Source: Janibacter anophelis NBRC 107843 (GTDB lineage: Bacteria > Actinomycetota > Actinomycetes > Actinomycetales > Dermatophilaceae). From it: a stretch of 36,454 nt of DNA. The translations under genes and the position numbers were made by a program. The stretch lies in contig NZ_BCSQ01000035.1 in assembly GCF_001570945.1 (NCBI RefSeq), positions 1-36,454 on the forward strand, given 5' to 3'. The notes below the pieces were generated by a model. It worked only from the letters and a program-made list of their open reading frames with translations. It made no database searches and was not told the origin of the DNA. Numbering within the stretch: position 1 is the first letter of the stretch; each line of letters starts with the position of its first letter. Positions 16,683-26,254 of the stretch are shown piece by piece.

Positions 16683-16688
16683 TAGGGT
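16683..16688 (+). promoter_or_regulatory. clpP1 -10 box
   Basis: TAGGGT (TANNNT) lies 40 bases downstream of the ClgR-type site and about 50 bases before the chosen clpP1 start. Transcription from here would exclude the ATG at 16664 as translation start. Confidence 0.4.
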
Positions 16689-16738
16689 CAGTGAAAGTCG
16701 TGAACCACGAGAGCAACCGCCGTACGGCGGAGAAGCGA

Positions 16739-17371
16739 GTGAGCGTGAGCAACAGCAGCGAGATCGTCGCAGCCGGCCCGCAGGGCGGGATGGGTCTCGA
16801 CGACCACATCTACCAGCGCCTCCTCAAGGAGCGCATCATCTTCCTCGGCTCGGACGTGCGTGACGACAACGCCAACGCCATCTGCGCCCAGATGCTCCTC
16901 CTCGCCGCCGAGGACCCGGAGAAGGACATCTGGCTCTACATCAACAGCCCGGGCGGCTCGATCTCCGCGGGCATGGCGATCTACGACACGATGAAGTGGA
17001 TCCCCAACGACGTCGCGACCGTCGCGATGGGTCTGGCCGCCTCCATGGGCCAGTTCCTGCTGTCGGCCGGCACCCACGGCAAGCGGTACGCGACGCCGCA
17101 CGCCCGCGTGATGATGCACCAGCCGTCCGGTGGCATCGGCGGTACGGCCTCCGACATCAAGATCCAGGCCGAGCAGATGCTCTTCGTCAAGACGCAGATG
17201 GCCGAGCTCATCGCCGAGCACACCGGCCAGACCGTCGAGCAGATCCACAAGGACTCCGACCGGGACCGCTGGTTCGGTGCCGCGGAGGCCAAGGAGTACG
17301 GCTTCGTCGACCACGTCTTCGAGCGCTCCGACCAGGCCGGCCGCGGGGACGACAACCCCGTCAGCGACTGA
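16739..17371 (+). CDS. clpP1: ATP-dependent Clp protease proteolytic subunit 1
   Basis: Serine protease subunit, 210 aa from the GTG at 16739. The catalytic triad is visible as Ser102 ([12 protein letters not shown]), His127 ([11 protein letters not shown]) and Asp176 (SDRDRWFG), with the oxyanion strand [11 protein letters not shown]. Actinobacteria assemble ClpP1 and ClpP2 into a mixed tetradecamer docked by ClpX or ClpC. I chose GTG 16739 because GGAG at 16729-16732 is 6 bases upstream; GTG 16745 and an ATG at 16664 are alternatives, but the ATG lies before the likely promoter. clpP2 follows after 32 bases. Confidence 0.95.
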   Translation: MSVSNSSEIVAAGPQGGMGLDDHIYQRLLKERIIFLGSDVRDDNANAICAQMLLLAAEDPEKDIWLYINSPGGSISAGMAIYDTMKWIPNDVATVAMGLAASMGQFLLSAGTHGKRYATPHARVMMHQPSGGIGGTASDIKIQAEQMLFVKTQMAELIAEHTGQTVEQIHKDSDRDRWFGAAEAKEYGFVDHVFERSDQAGRGDDNPVSD

Positions 17372-17403
17372 GCCCCGACCCGCGAGCCACAGGAGAGACC
17401 CCC

Positions 17404-18078
17404 ATGAACTTCGACGCACAGCTGCGCACCCACCAGCCGGGCTCGGCCCCCCTGCGCCCCGGGCCGTCCAACCGCTACGTCCTGCCGAACTTCGAGGAGC
17501 GCACCTCGTACGGCATGAAGCGGATGGACCCCTACACCAAGCTCTTCGAGGACCGGATCATCTTCCTCGGCGTGCAGGTCGACGACGCGTCCGCCGACGA
17601 CATCATCGCCCAGCTCCTCGTGCTGGAGTCGATGGAGCCCGAGCGCGACATCCTCATGTACATCAACAGCCCGGGCGGTTCGTTCACCGCCATGACGGCG
17701 ATCTACGACACGATGCAGTACATCCGCCCCGACATCCAGACCTTCGTCATCGGCCAGGCCGCCTCCGCGGCCGCGGTGCTCCTGGGTGCCGGTGCGCCGG
17801 GCAAGCGCTTCGCGCTGCCCAACGCGCGGGTGCTCATCCACCAGCCGGCGCTCGCCGGCGGCGAGTACGGGCAGGCCTCGGACATCGAGATCCAGGCCAA
17901 CGAGGTGCTGCGCATGCGCACCTGGCTCGAGGAGACCTGGGCCAAGCACTCGGGCAAGAGCCCCGAGGAGGTCCGCGAGGACATCGAGCGCGACAAGATC
18001 CTCTCGGCGCAGGAGGCCAAGGACTACGGCCTCATCGACGAGGTGCTCACCCCGCGCAAGGCCTCGCTGGAGGACTGA
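17404..18078 (+). CDS. clpP2: ATP-dependent Clp protease proteolytic subunit 2
   Basis: 224 aa partner subunit of ClpP1 with its own triad: Ser121 (QAASAAAVLLGAG), His146 (VLIHQPALAGGEYG) and Asp197 (IERDKILSA). It has a longer N-terminal extension before DRIIFLG than ClpP1, typical of ClpP2 paralogues and probably processed. The ATG at 17404 follows CAGGAGAG. It is co-transcribed with clpP1 and closed by a 19-bp-stem hairpin immediately downstream. clpX is therefore expressed from its own promoter, with a TIMP-like gene in between, which is less usual than direct clpP2-clpX adjacency. Confidence 0.95.
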   Translation: MNFDAQLRTHQPGSAPLRPGPSNRYVLPNFEERTSYGMKRMDPYTKLFEDRIIFLGVQVDDASADDIIAQLLVLESMEPERDILMYINSPGGSFTAMTAIYDTMQYIRPDIQTFVIGQAASAAAVLLGAGAPGKRFALPNARVLIHQPALAGGEYGQASDIEIQANEVLRMRTWLEETWAKHSGKSPEEVREDIERDKILSAQEAKDYGLIDEVLTPRKASLED

Positions 18079-18085
18079 GCGCGAC

Positions 18086-18126
18086 CACGACGCAGGGCCC
18101 CGGGATCCCCGGGGCCCTGCGTCGTG
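18086..18126 (+). terminator. Strong hairpin terminator after clpP2
   Basis: A perfect 19-bp stem (18086-18104 with 18108-18126) encloses a 3-base ATC loop, starting 7 bases after the clpP2 stop. It is GC-rich with no U tract. Confidence 0.8.
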
Positions 18127-18181
18127 CTCCGGGGGCTTCGTCGCCCGGCGCGTGGAACCGATCGGTGACGCGCTGCGTCCG

Positions 18182-18766
18182 ATGAGCATGAGACGCCTGC
18201 TGATGACGCTGCTGACCTGCCTGCTGGTCCTGCCCGTGGCCGTGCTCACCGCGCCGGCCGCCCACGCCTGCTCGTGCACCGGGGGCTCTCCGGCCGAGCA
18301 GCTCGCCGCCGCCGACCTGGTCGTCGAGGGCCGGGTGACCGCCGTGACGGAGGCCGGACGCGAGCGGACCTACACGCTGTCGGTCACGCGCTCGTGGAAG
18401 GGCTCTCAGAACGATGTCGTCACGGTCCGCACCAAGCGTGACGAGGCCGAGTGCGGGACCACGCTCTCGGACGACCCCCAGATCGTGCTGGCCCGCGCCT
18501 CCGGCGAGACCTGGACGACGGGCCTGTGCGACGGGCGGGTCGTCACCGGCGACGGCCGACTCGGGCCGATCACCGCGCAGCAGGTCGAGTCCGAGCTGGG
18601 TCAGGGCACACCGGCGGGCGTGGACGTCAGCGAACCGCCCCCGTCCGACGAGGTCGTGACCGAGAGCGGGTTCGGCGTGCTGCCGTGGCTCCTCGGTGGC
18701 GCCGCCGTGCTCCTGGGAGGTCTCGCCGTGCTGGTCCGGCGGCGGGGCCACCACGGTGGCCGCTGA
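18182..18766 (+). CDS. TIMP/NTR-like secreted, membrane-anchored protein
   Basis: 194 aa. A signal peptide (residues 1-29, ending AHA) is followed directly by Cys30-Ser-Cys32, so cleavage would expose a CSC N-terminus. This is the hallmark of tissue-inhibitor-of-metalloproteinase (TIMP/NTR) domains. Next come AADLVVEGRVTAV and an OB-like strand pattern with further cysteines (AECGTT, GLCDGR). Residues ~165-185 (GVLPWLLGGAAVLLGGLAVLV) are a C-terminal membrane span, with tail RRRGHHGGR. Bacterial members of this group are widespread but their targets are unknown. ATG 18182 is chosen for the signal peptide; ATG 18188 is possible. It sits between clpP2 and clpX but is insulated by hairpins on both sides. 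Confidence 0.7.
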   Translation: MSMRRLLMTLLTCLLVLPVAVLTAPAAHACSCTGGSPAEQLAAADLVVEGRVTAVTEAGRERTYTLSVTRSWKGSQNDVVTVRTKRDEAECGTTLSDDPQIVLARASGETWTTGLCDGRVVTGDGRLGPITAQQVESELGQGTPAGVDVSEPPPSDEVVTESGFGVLPWLLGGAAVLLGGLAVLVRRRGHHGGR

Positions 18767-18768
18767 CC

Positions 18769-18810
18769 CGTTGCGCTGACCTGTTCCGCTGTCAGCGGAA
18801 CGGCGCGACG
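18769..18810 (+). terminator. Two-tier hairpin after the TIMP-like gene
   Basis: The inner stem GTTCCGCT / AGCGGAAC (18783-18790 with 18794-18801) has a 3-base loop. The outer stem CGTTGCGC / GCGCGACG (18769-18776 with 18803-18810) has one G-U pair. It begins 2 bases after the stop and is followed by a dispersed CCCCCTTCG copy at 18813. Confidence 0.6.
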
Positions 18811-18914
18811 CGCCCCCTTCGCTCGGTGTCCAATGGAGGAGGAGAGGTACCTGTTTGGGTACCGTCGAGGCACGCGGCCCGAGTGGCCGACCCGGGATCG
18901 AGAGGACACCTGAC

Positions 18915-20192
<1,278 letters not shown>

Positions 20193-20231
20193 CGGGTGTC
20201 CCCGGGCGGCGACGGCTGACAGGATGGGAGC

Positions 20232-20945
20232 GTGAGCGCGCCCTTCCGCCTCGTGCAGGGCTCGTCCGGGCCACGCCAGCAGAGCCCGACGACCTGCGGC
20301 TCGGCGTGCGCGACCGTCGCGCGGATGCTCGTCGACGCCCCCTTCGCCCGGTGGATCACCGCGGGTGAGGGCTCACCCGTCCCCGGTGCCGAAGGGGACA
20401 GCCCGGCCGAGCGCTTCGCCGCGTGGGAGCGCACCGTCCACGCCCGCACCAACGGGTGGTGGGGTCCGCGCGGCAGCCTCGCGCTCGGCTGGCCACGGCT
20501 GCTCGGCACGCCGCCCTGGGGCCTGAAGCACGAGCTCGAGCACGGCGCTGCGCGCGCCGGCACCCGCTACCGGATGCTGTCGGTGCGCGCCCACTCGCAG
20601 GAGTCCCTGCGCGCCCGCTACCGCCGCCTGATCGACCTCGTCGTCGAAGGGGAGCCGGCGGTGCTCTACGTCGGCAACCGCTGGCTGCCGCGCCACGTCA
20701 CGCTCGTGCTGCCCGGGGACCGGCGCAGCACCCTGCACGTGTACGAGCCGGCGAGCGGCACGGTGCTACTGCTCGACGAGGACGCCTTCGCGCAGCGCCG
20801 CCTTGCCCTGGGTGGCTGGTCGGTGCCGTGGATCCTCGTGCAGCCGACCGGCCACCGGCGGGTGGCCGCGGGTCAGCTCTTCGGCGGCTTGACGAAGGGG
20901 ATGAGCTCGACGTCCGTCAGCGTCACCTCGTCGCCGACGGCGTAG
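20232..20945 (+). CDS. C39-like cysteine peptidase family protein
   Basis: 237 aa, apparently cytoplasmic (no signal peptide). It has a papain-like C39-type arrangement: Gln16, six residues before Cys22 in QQSPTTCGSAC (oxyanion Gln and nucleophile), then His155 in PRHVTLVLP, and Glu172 in VYEPASG where Asp or Asn is more usual. This suggests a peptidase or bacteriocin-processing-like fold, but no transporter or leader-peptide substrate is nearby. The GTG at 20232 follows GGGAG. The last 24 codons overlap the 3' end of valS on the opposite strand (73 bp). The fold is complete before the overlap, so the tail may be non-essential. Confidence 0.7.
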   Translation: MSAPFRLVQGSSGPRQQSPTTCGSACATVARMLVDAPFARWITAGEGSPVPGAEGDSPAERFAAWERTVHARTNGWWGPRGSLALGWPRLLGTPPWGLKHELEHGAARAGTRYRMLSVRAHSQESLRARYRRLIDLVVEGEPAVLYVGNRWLPRHVTLVLPGDRRSTLHVYEPASGTVLLLDEDAFAQRRLALGGWSVPWILVQPTGHRRVAAGQLFGGLTKGMSSTSVSVTSSPTA

Positions 20946-23494
20946 TCGAAGCTGCCGGTGAGCCGGCCCGCCGCGCGCAGGTCGGCCTCGCCCGCCCGCA
21001 CGAGCTCGGCCGTGGCCGCCGGCGCCACGAGGGTCGCCGCGGTGATCTCGCTGCGCATGCCGACCTTGGCGTCGGACTTGGCCTTGCGCACCTGGCTCAG
21101 CGCCTCGCCGACCGCGCCGAGCACGGTGGCGTCACCGCCGTCGGGCAGCTCGTCGACGGTCGGCCAGCTGGCGCGGTGCACCGAGCCCGACTTCCACCAG
21201 GACCAGACCTCCTCGGTGGCGTAGGGCAGCACCGGGGCGAGCAGGCGCAGCAGCGCATCGAGCGCCAGCCGCAGCGCCGCGCGGGCGGAGGCGGTGCCCT
21301 CCGGGTCCTGGCCCTCGCCACCGTGGGCGCGGTCCTTGACGAGCTCGATGTAGTCGTCGCAGAAGGTCCAGAAGAAGGTCTCGGTCACCGACAGACTGCG
21401 GGTGTAGTCCCACGCCTCGAAGCCGGCGGTGGCCTCGGCGACCACCTGGCGCAGCGCCGCGAGCATCGACTGGTCGAGCGGGTTGGTGACGGCGGCGCGC
21501 AGATCCCCGTCCACCTCGCCGAAGCCGAGCGCGAACTTGCTCGCGTTGAGCAGCTTGATGGCCAGGCGGCGGCCGATCTTCATCTGCCCGGTGTCGTAGG
21601 CGGCGTCGGTGCCCAGGCGCCCGGAGGCAGCCCAATAGCGCACCGCGTCGGCGCTGTGCTCGACGACGACGTCCTCGGGCGTGACGACATTGCCCTTGGA
21701 CTTGCTCATCTTCTTGCGGTCGGGGTCGAGGATCCACCCGGAGATCGCCGCGTTCTTCCACGGCACGGTGCCGTGCTCGAAGTGCGCGCGCACCACGGTC
21801 GCGAAGAGCCAGGTGCGGATGATGTCGTGGGCCTGCGGGCGCACGTCCATCGGGAAGACCTTGTCGAAGAGGTCGCTCTCACCGCGCTCGGAGGCCAGCC
21901 AGTCACCGGCGATCTGCGGCGACAGCGACGACGTCGCCCAGGTGTCCATGACGTCGGGGTCGCCGGTGAACCCGCCCGGCTGGTCGCGCTGGTCCTCGGT
22001 GTAGCCCTGCGGCACCTGCGTCATCGGGTCGATCGGGAGCTGCTCCTCGCCCGGCACGAGCGGGGTGTCGTACTGCGGCTGCCCGTCGCCGTCGAGCGCG
22101 TACCAGACGGGGATCGGGATGCCGAAGAAGCGCTGCCGCGAGATGAGCCAGTCGCCGTTGAGCCCCGCGACCCAGTTGGTGTAACGCGAGCGCATGAAGC
22201 CCGGGTGGAAGTCGATCTCGCCGCCGCGGTCCTGCAGGGCCTGGTTGAGCTCGGCGTCGCGGCCACCGTTGCGGATGTACCACTGGCGCGAGGTGACGAT
22301 CTCCAGCGGCTTCTCGCCGCGCTCGTAGAAGTTGGCCTTGCGCTGGGTCTTCTGCGGCTCACCGTCGAGGTCCCCGGAGGCGCGCAGCGCCTCGACGACG
22401 ACCTCGCGGGCCGAGTGGACCGTCTTGCCGGACATGTCCGCGAAGACCGCGGCACCCCCTTCGCTCACGATCCACTCCGGCGTCTCGCTGAGGATCCGGC
22501 CGGCGCGGGTGACGATCGAGCGGGTGGGCAGCTGCAGCTCGCGCCACCAGATGACGTCCGTGAGGTCACCGAAGGTGCAGCACATCGCGATGCCCGCGCC
22601 CTTGTCCATCTCGGCGCCCGGGTGGGCCACGACGGGCACCTCGACGCCGAAGAGCGGGGAGGTGACGGTCTGCCCGAAGAGGCCCTGGTAGCGCTCGTCG
22701 TCCGGGTGGGCGATGAGGGCGACGCACGCCGGCAGCAGCTCGGGACGCGTCGTCTCGATGTGCACCGGACCGTCGGCACCGTGGAAGGCGACGCGGTGGT
22801 AGGCGCCCGGGTAGTCGCGCGCCTCGAGCTCGGCCTGGGCGACCGCGGTCTGGAAGGTGACGTCCCACAGGCCCGGCGCCTCGGCGGTGTAGGCCTCGCC
22901 GCGGGCGAGGTTGCGCAGGAAGGCGGTCTGCGCGGTCGCCCGGGAGCGGTCGTCGATCGTGCGGTACTGGATGTTCCAGTCGAGACTGAAGCCGAGGCGG
23001 CGGAAGAGGGACTCGAAGGCCTCCTCGTCCTTGACCGTCAGCTCGTCGCACAGCTCGATGAAGTTCTGCCGGTTGATCGGGACCTGATCGGCGGCCTTGA
23101 TGCTCTTGGTCGTGCCCTCGAAGGGGGGCGTGAAGTCCGGGTCGTACGGCAGCGAGGAGTCACCGCGCACGCCGTAGTAGTTCTGCACCCGCTTCTCCGT
23201 CGGCAGGCCGTTGTCGTCCCAGCCGATCGGGTAGAAGACGTTGTACCCCTGCATCCGCTTGTAGCGGGCCATGCAGTCGGTGTGCGTGTAGCTGAAGACG
23301 TGCCCCATGTGCAGAGAGCCGCTCGCCGTGGGCGGCGGGGTGTCGATGGAGAAGACCTGCTCCTTGGCGCCTGCGCGGTCGAAGGCGTAGGTGTCCTGCT
23401 CGCGCCATACGGCGCCCCACCGGTCCTCGAGGCCGTCCAGCGAAGGACGGTCCGGGATTCGGGCGGCGTCGGGGGCGGGGGAGTGCGCGGTCAT
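20873..23494 (-). CDS. valS: Valyl-tRNA synthetase
   Basis: 873 aa class I aminoacyl-tRNA synthetase charging tRNA-Val. The HIGH box reads HMGH at residues 62-65, and KMSKS lies near residue 594 (DRKKMSKSKGN). The editing (CP1) domain between them contains the VHIETTRPELLPACVALIAHPDD segment used to clear mischarged Thr-tRNA. The anticodon-binding domain is C-terminal; a long coiled-coil arm is not obvious. The ATG at 23494 gives MTAHSPAPDAARIPDRP. It is divergent from the acyltransferase (86-bp gap) and overlaps the C39-like gene tail to tail by 73 bp. No T-box or other leader is visible in the short upstream region. Confidence 0.96.
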   Translation of the reverse strand: MTAHSPAPDAARIPDRPSLDGLEDRWGAVWREQDTYAFDRAGAKEQVFSIDTPPPTASGSLHMGHVFSYTHTDCMARYKRMQGYNVFYPIGWDDNGLPTEKRVQNYYGVRGDSSLPYDPDFTPPFEGTTKSIKAADQVPINRQNFIELCDELTVKDEEAFESLFRRLGFSLDWNIQYRTIDDRSRATAQTAFLRNLARGEAYTAEAPGLWDVTFQTAVAQAELEARDYPGAYHRVAFHGADGPVHIETTRPELLPACVALIAHPDDERYQGLFGQTVTSPLFGVEVPVVAHPGAEMDKGAGIAMCCTFGDLTDVIWWRELQLPTRSIVTRAGRILSETPEWIVSEGGAAVFADMSGKTVHSAREVVVEALRASGDLDGEPQKTQRKANFYERGEKPLEIVTSRQWYIRNGGRDAELNQALQDRGGEIDFHPGFMRSRYTNWVAGLNGDWLISRQRFFGIPIPVWYALDGDGQPQYDTPLVPGEEQLPIDPMTQVPQGYTEDQRDQPGGFTGDPDVMDTWATSSLSPQIAGDWLASERGESDLFDKVFPMDVRPQAHDIIRTWLFATVVRAHFEHGTVPWKNAAISGWILDPDRKKMSKSKGNVVTPEDVVVEHSADAVRYWAASGRLGTDAAYDTGQMKIGRRLAIKLLNASKFALGFGEVDGDLRAAVTNPLDQSMLAALRQVVAEATAGFEAWDYTRSLSVTETFFWTFCDDYIELVKDRAHGGEGQDPEGTASARAALRLALDALLRLLAPVLPYATEEVWSWWKSGSVHRASWPTVDELPDGGDATVLGAVGEALSQVRKAKSDAKVGMRSEITAATLVAPAATAELVRAGEADLRAAGRLTGSFDYAVGDEVTLTDVELIPFVKPPKS

Positions 23495-23567
23495 GGGCCA
23501 GATCTTCCCATTGCCGGGTGTGACCGGACCAATCGGGCACGACCTGACGGGTCTCCCTACGAGACCG

Positions 23568-23573
23568 TAGGCT
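23568..23573 (+). promoter_or_regulatory. -10 box for a leaderless acyltransferase mRNA
   Basis: TAGGCT ends 7 bases before ATG 23581, with CTGACG at 23544-23549 as a -35 at 18-base spacing. No Shine-Dalgarno sequence precedes the ATG. Confidence 0.5.
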
Positions 23574-23580
23574 GAGCGGC

Positions 23581-24345
23581 ATGCGTCGTCCTGAACCGCT
23601 CTACCGTGCCGTGATCATCCTCGGCCGGCTCATCTTCCTCGTCAACGGCTACCGCTTCACGATCAAGGGGGAACGCAACGTGCCGAAGAAGGGCGGTGCG
23701 GTCATGGCGATCAACCACACCGGCTACATCGACTTCGTCCTCGCCGGGCTGGGTGCGCGCAAGAGCCAGCGGTGGGTCCGCTTCATGGCGAAGAAGTCCA
23801 TCTGGCAGCACAAGCTCGCGGCCTTCTTCATGACCGGCCTCAAGCACATCCCGGTGGACCGGCACGCGGGCGCGGGTGCCTTCGTCGAGGCCGTCGACAA
23901 GCTCAAGGCCGGCGAGGTCGTCGGGGTCTACCCCGAAGCGACGATGTCGCGGTCCTTCGAGATCAAGGAGCTGAAGTCGGGCTCGGCGCGGATGGCCCAG
24001 GAGGCCGGGGTGCCGATCCTGCCGACGATCGTCTGGGGCGCGCACCGCATCTGGACCAAGGACGTGCCCAAGCGGCTCGGCCGGACGAAGTTCCCGATCC
24101 ACATCACCATCGGCGACCCGATCGTCGTCGGCCCCGACGACGACGTCGCCGAGGTGACCCAGCACCTGCGCGAGGTCATGAAGCAGCTGCTCGACGAGAC
24201 GATCGCGGCCTACCCGCCGCTCACCGGCGACGAGCTGCGCTACCACCCCGCGCGCCTCGGCGGCACCGCGCCAACCTACGAGGACGCGTACGCCAAGGAC
24301 CACCACGACATGACGCGGGTCAAGGACCAGTTCACGAAGGACTGA
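23581..24345 (+). CDS. Lysophospholipid (1-acylglycerol-3-phosphate) acyltransferase family
   Basis: 254 aa PlsC-type acyltransferase, probably acting at the inner membrane face in phospholipid synthesis. The catalytic HX4D motif is NHTGYID (His46, Asp51), and the glycerophosphate-binding motif is PEATMSRS where PEGTRS is typical. A hydrophobic N-terminal helix (AVIILGRLIFLVNGY) would anchor it. The C-terminal third (PLTGDELRYHPARLGG) is characteristic of actinobacterial paralogues. The ATG at 23581 lies 7 bases after a TAGGCT -10, indicating a leaderless mRNA. Several paralogues usually exist per genome, so I do not assign plsC itself. Confidence 0.85.
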   Translation: MRRPEPLYRAVIILGRLIFLVNGYRFTIKGERNVPKKGGAVMAINHTGYIDFVLAGLGARKSQRWVRFMAKKSIWQHKLAAFFMTGLKHIPVDRHAGAGAFVEAVDKLKAGEVVGVYPEATMSRSFEIKELKSGSARMAQEAGVPILPTIVWGAHRIWTKDVPKRLGRTKFPIHITIGDPIVVGPDDDVAEVTQHLREVMKQLLDETIAAYPPLTGDELRYHPARLGGTAPTYEDAYAKDHHDMTRVKDQFTKD

Positions 24346-24372
24346 GGCACCAGCGACCGGGCGAAGGGGGAG

Positions 24373-24398
24373 CCTCGCCTCACGCGGTGAGTGCGAGG
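24373..24398. terminator. Hairpin between convergent genes
   Basis: CCTCGC-CTCAC / GTGAG-t-GCGAGG (24373-24398) has an 11-bp stem with one bulged T and a 3-base GCG loop. It overlaps the 3' end of the ABC exporter gene and follows the acyltransferase stop by 27 bases, so it could terminate both. Confidence 0.45.
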
Positions 24399-26188
24399 TC
24401 CCGCCCGGCGAGCCGGGCGTAGGCGCCGCCCTGCCGCAGCAGGGCACCGTGGTCGCCGCGCTCCACGACCCGGCCGGAGGCCAGGACGAGGATCTGGTCG
24501 GCGGACTCGATGGTGCTGAGCCGGTGGGCGATGGTGATCGTCGTGCGGCCGCGCGCCAGGGCGTCGAGCGCGGTCTGCAGCTCCCGCTCGGTGTCGTTGT
24601 CGAGCGCACTCGTCGCCTCGTCGAGCACGAGGACCGCCGGGTCGCGCAGCAGGGTGCGGGCGATGGCGATGCGCTGCTTCTCCCCGCCGGAGAACCGGTG
24701 CCCGCGGGCGCCGACGACCGTGTCGAGTCCGTCGGGCAGCGCCGCGACGAGGTCCGCGGCCTGGGCGGTCGCGAGGGCCTGCCACAGCCGGGCGTCGTCG
24801 GCGTCGGGGTCTGCGAGCAGCAGGTTGGCGCGGATCGTGTCGTGCGCCAGGTAGGTCTCCTGGGTGACGATGCCGACGACCCGGGTGAGGACCTGCGGGT
24901 CGAGGTCGCGCAGGTCGACGCCGTCGATGGTGATCCGTCCGCAGGTCGGGTCGGCGAGGCGCACGAGCAGTGACGCGAGGGTCGACTTGCCGCTGCCGGT
25001 CGCGCCGACGAGCGCGAGGTGCGAGCCGGCGGGGACGGTCACGTCGACGTCCTCGAGGGCGAGCCGGTCGGTGTCGGGGTAGCCGTAGGAGACGCCCTCG
25101 ATGCGCACGTCACCGCGCACGGTGCGCGGGTCGAGCTCGACCGGCTGCGCCGGCGGCACGACCTCGGCCTGCAGGTCGAGGTAGCCGAAGACCCGGCTGA
25201 AGAGGGCCATCGAGGCGACCCAGGAGGCGCCGACGTTGAGCAGGCCCATGATCGGCCGGAAGATGCCCGCCTGCAGGGTGGTGAAGGCGATGATCGTGCC
25301 GATCGTCATGCCGCCGCCCGTCGCGGGCAGCCCGGCGACCAGGTAGATCAGCGCCGGGATCGCGGCGAAGACGATCGACATCGTCGCCATCCGCCAGCGC
25401 CCGGCGAGCTCGGAGCGCACCTCGAGGCCGACGAGGTCGGTCGAGGTCTCGGTGAAGGCGCGCGCGCCGCGCTCGGCGGTGCCGAGGGTCTTGGACAGCA
25501 GCGCCCCGCTCACGGACAGCTCCTCGCTCACCTGCGCCTGCAGGTCGGCGAGGCGGCGCTGCCGGCGGGCGGTGATCTCCCGCCGCGCGAGGGCCACCTT
25601 GCGGGTGGTCCAGATCGCGGGCGGCAGGACGAGGAGGGAGAAGAGGGACAGCCGCCAGCTGAGGGCGACCATGGCGACGGCGGTGGCGACGGCGGTCGTG
25701 AGGTTGGAGGCGATCGAGACGGCGGTGCTCGTGACGATCGACTGCATGCCGGCGACGTCCTGGGTGATGCGCGACTGGATCTCGCCGGAGCGGGTCCGGG
25801 TGAAGAAGCTCATCGCCTGGCGCTGCAGGTGGGTGAAGACGTCGGTGCGCAGCCGGTGCATGACGGCCTGGCCGACGCGCGTGGAGATCCACGTCTGCTG
25901 CACGCCGATGAGGGCGGTCGCGATCGTCACGAGCAGCATCCCGCCGACGGTGAGCAGGAGCAGGCGCACGTCCTGGTGGGGGAGCGCGTCGTCGATGACG
26001 ATGCGCAGGAGGAAGGGGGAGGCCATCGAGATCAGCGAGCTGGCGACGATGAGGGCCACGACCGCGGCGACCTGCCAGCGGTGGGGGCGGAAGTAGGAGA
26101 TGACCCGGCGCGCGCTCACGGGGCTCTCGGCGAGCTGGGCGCGGTCACGCGGGTCGATGCGGTGGGGGCGGTTCTTCGGGGTGTCCAC
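24380..26188 (-). CDS. ABC exporter half-transporter (fused permease-ATPase)
   Basis: 602 aa type IV (MsbA/LmrA-like) ABC protein: six membrane helices in residues ~40-330, then a nucleotide-binding domain. Walker A is VGATGSGKST, the signature is FSGGEKQR (LSGGQ variant), Walker B is AVLVLDEATSAL, and the switch His is in IAHRLSTIESAD. It would act as a homodimer exporting lipids, drugs or peptides. The GTG at 26188 is preceded by AAAGGGG; extended upstream frames cross the regulator's operator and are rejected. It is divergent from a MarR gene with palindromic half-sites in the 66-bp gap, a common multidrug efflux arrangement. The substrate is unknown. Confidence 0.88.
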   Translation of the reverse strand: MDTPKNRPHRIDPRDRAQLAESPVSARRVISYFRPHRWQVAAVVALIVASSLISMASPFLLRIVIDDALPHQDVRLLLLTVGGMLLVTIATALIGVQQTWISTRVGQAVMHRLRTDVFTHLQRQAMSFFTRTRSGEIQSRITQDVAGMQSIVTSTAVSIASNLTTAVATAVAMVALSWRLSLFSLLVLPPAIWTTRKVALARREITARRQRRLADLQAQVSEELSVSGALLSKTLGTAERGARAFTETSTDLVGLEVRSELAGRWRMATMSIVFAAIPALIYLVAGLPATGGGMTIGTIIAFTTLQAGIFRPIMGLLNVGASWVASMALFSRVFGYLDLQAEVVPPAQPVELDPRTVRGDVRIEGVSYGYPDTDRLALEDVDVTVPAGSHLALVGATGSGKSTLASLLVRLADPTCGRITIDGVDLRDLDPQVLTRVVGIVTQETYLAHDTIRANLLLADPDADDARLWQALATAQAADLVAALPDGLDTVVGARGHRFSGGEKQRIAIARTLLRDPAVLVLDEATSALDNDTERELQTALDALARGRTTITIAHRLSTIESADQILVLASGRVVERGDHGALLRQGGAYARLAGRDLALTA

Positions 26189-26221
26189 GCGGGCCCCTTT
26201 CGTTCGATGCGTTCGTGATGC

Positions 26222-26242
26222 TGAGGTTACCTCACTATGAGG
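26222..26242 (+). promoter_or_regulatory. MarR-type operator: three alternating half-sites
   Basis: TGAGG-tta-CCTCA-cta-TGAGG: the half-site TGAGG at 26222-26226, its inverse CCTCA at 26230-26234, and TGAGG again at 26238-26242, with 3-base spacers. The first pair forms the perfect palindrome TGAGGTTACCTCA. It lies in the divergent marR/ABC gap and covers an ATG at 26237. Confidence 0.6.
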
Positions 26243-26254
26243 GAAGGGGGCAAC

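Noticed and set aside
18846-18863. GGTACC-N6-GGTACC upstream of clpX as an operator
   Set aside because: GGTACC is itself palindromic, so the pairing is weak evidence, and I know of no regulator with this site; kept only as a note under clpX.
20423-23575. Very long open frame on the strand opposite valS (about 1050 codons)
   Set aside because: It is an artefact of high G+C third positions: its composition is Arg/Gly/Val-rich with no recognisable domain, and it lies wholly antisense to a textbook ValRS.
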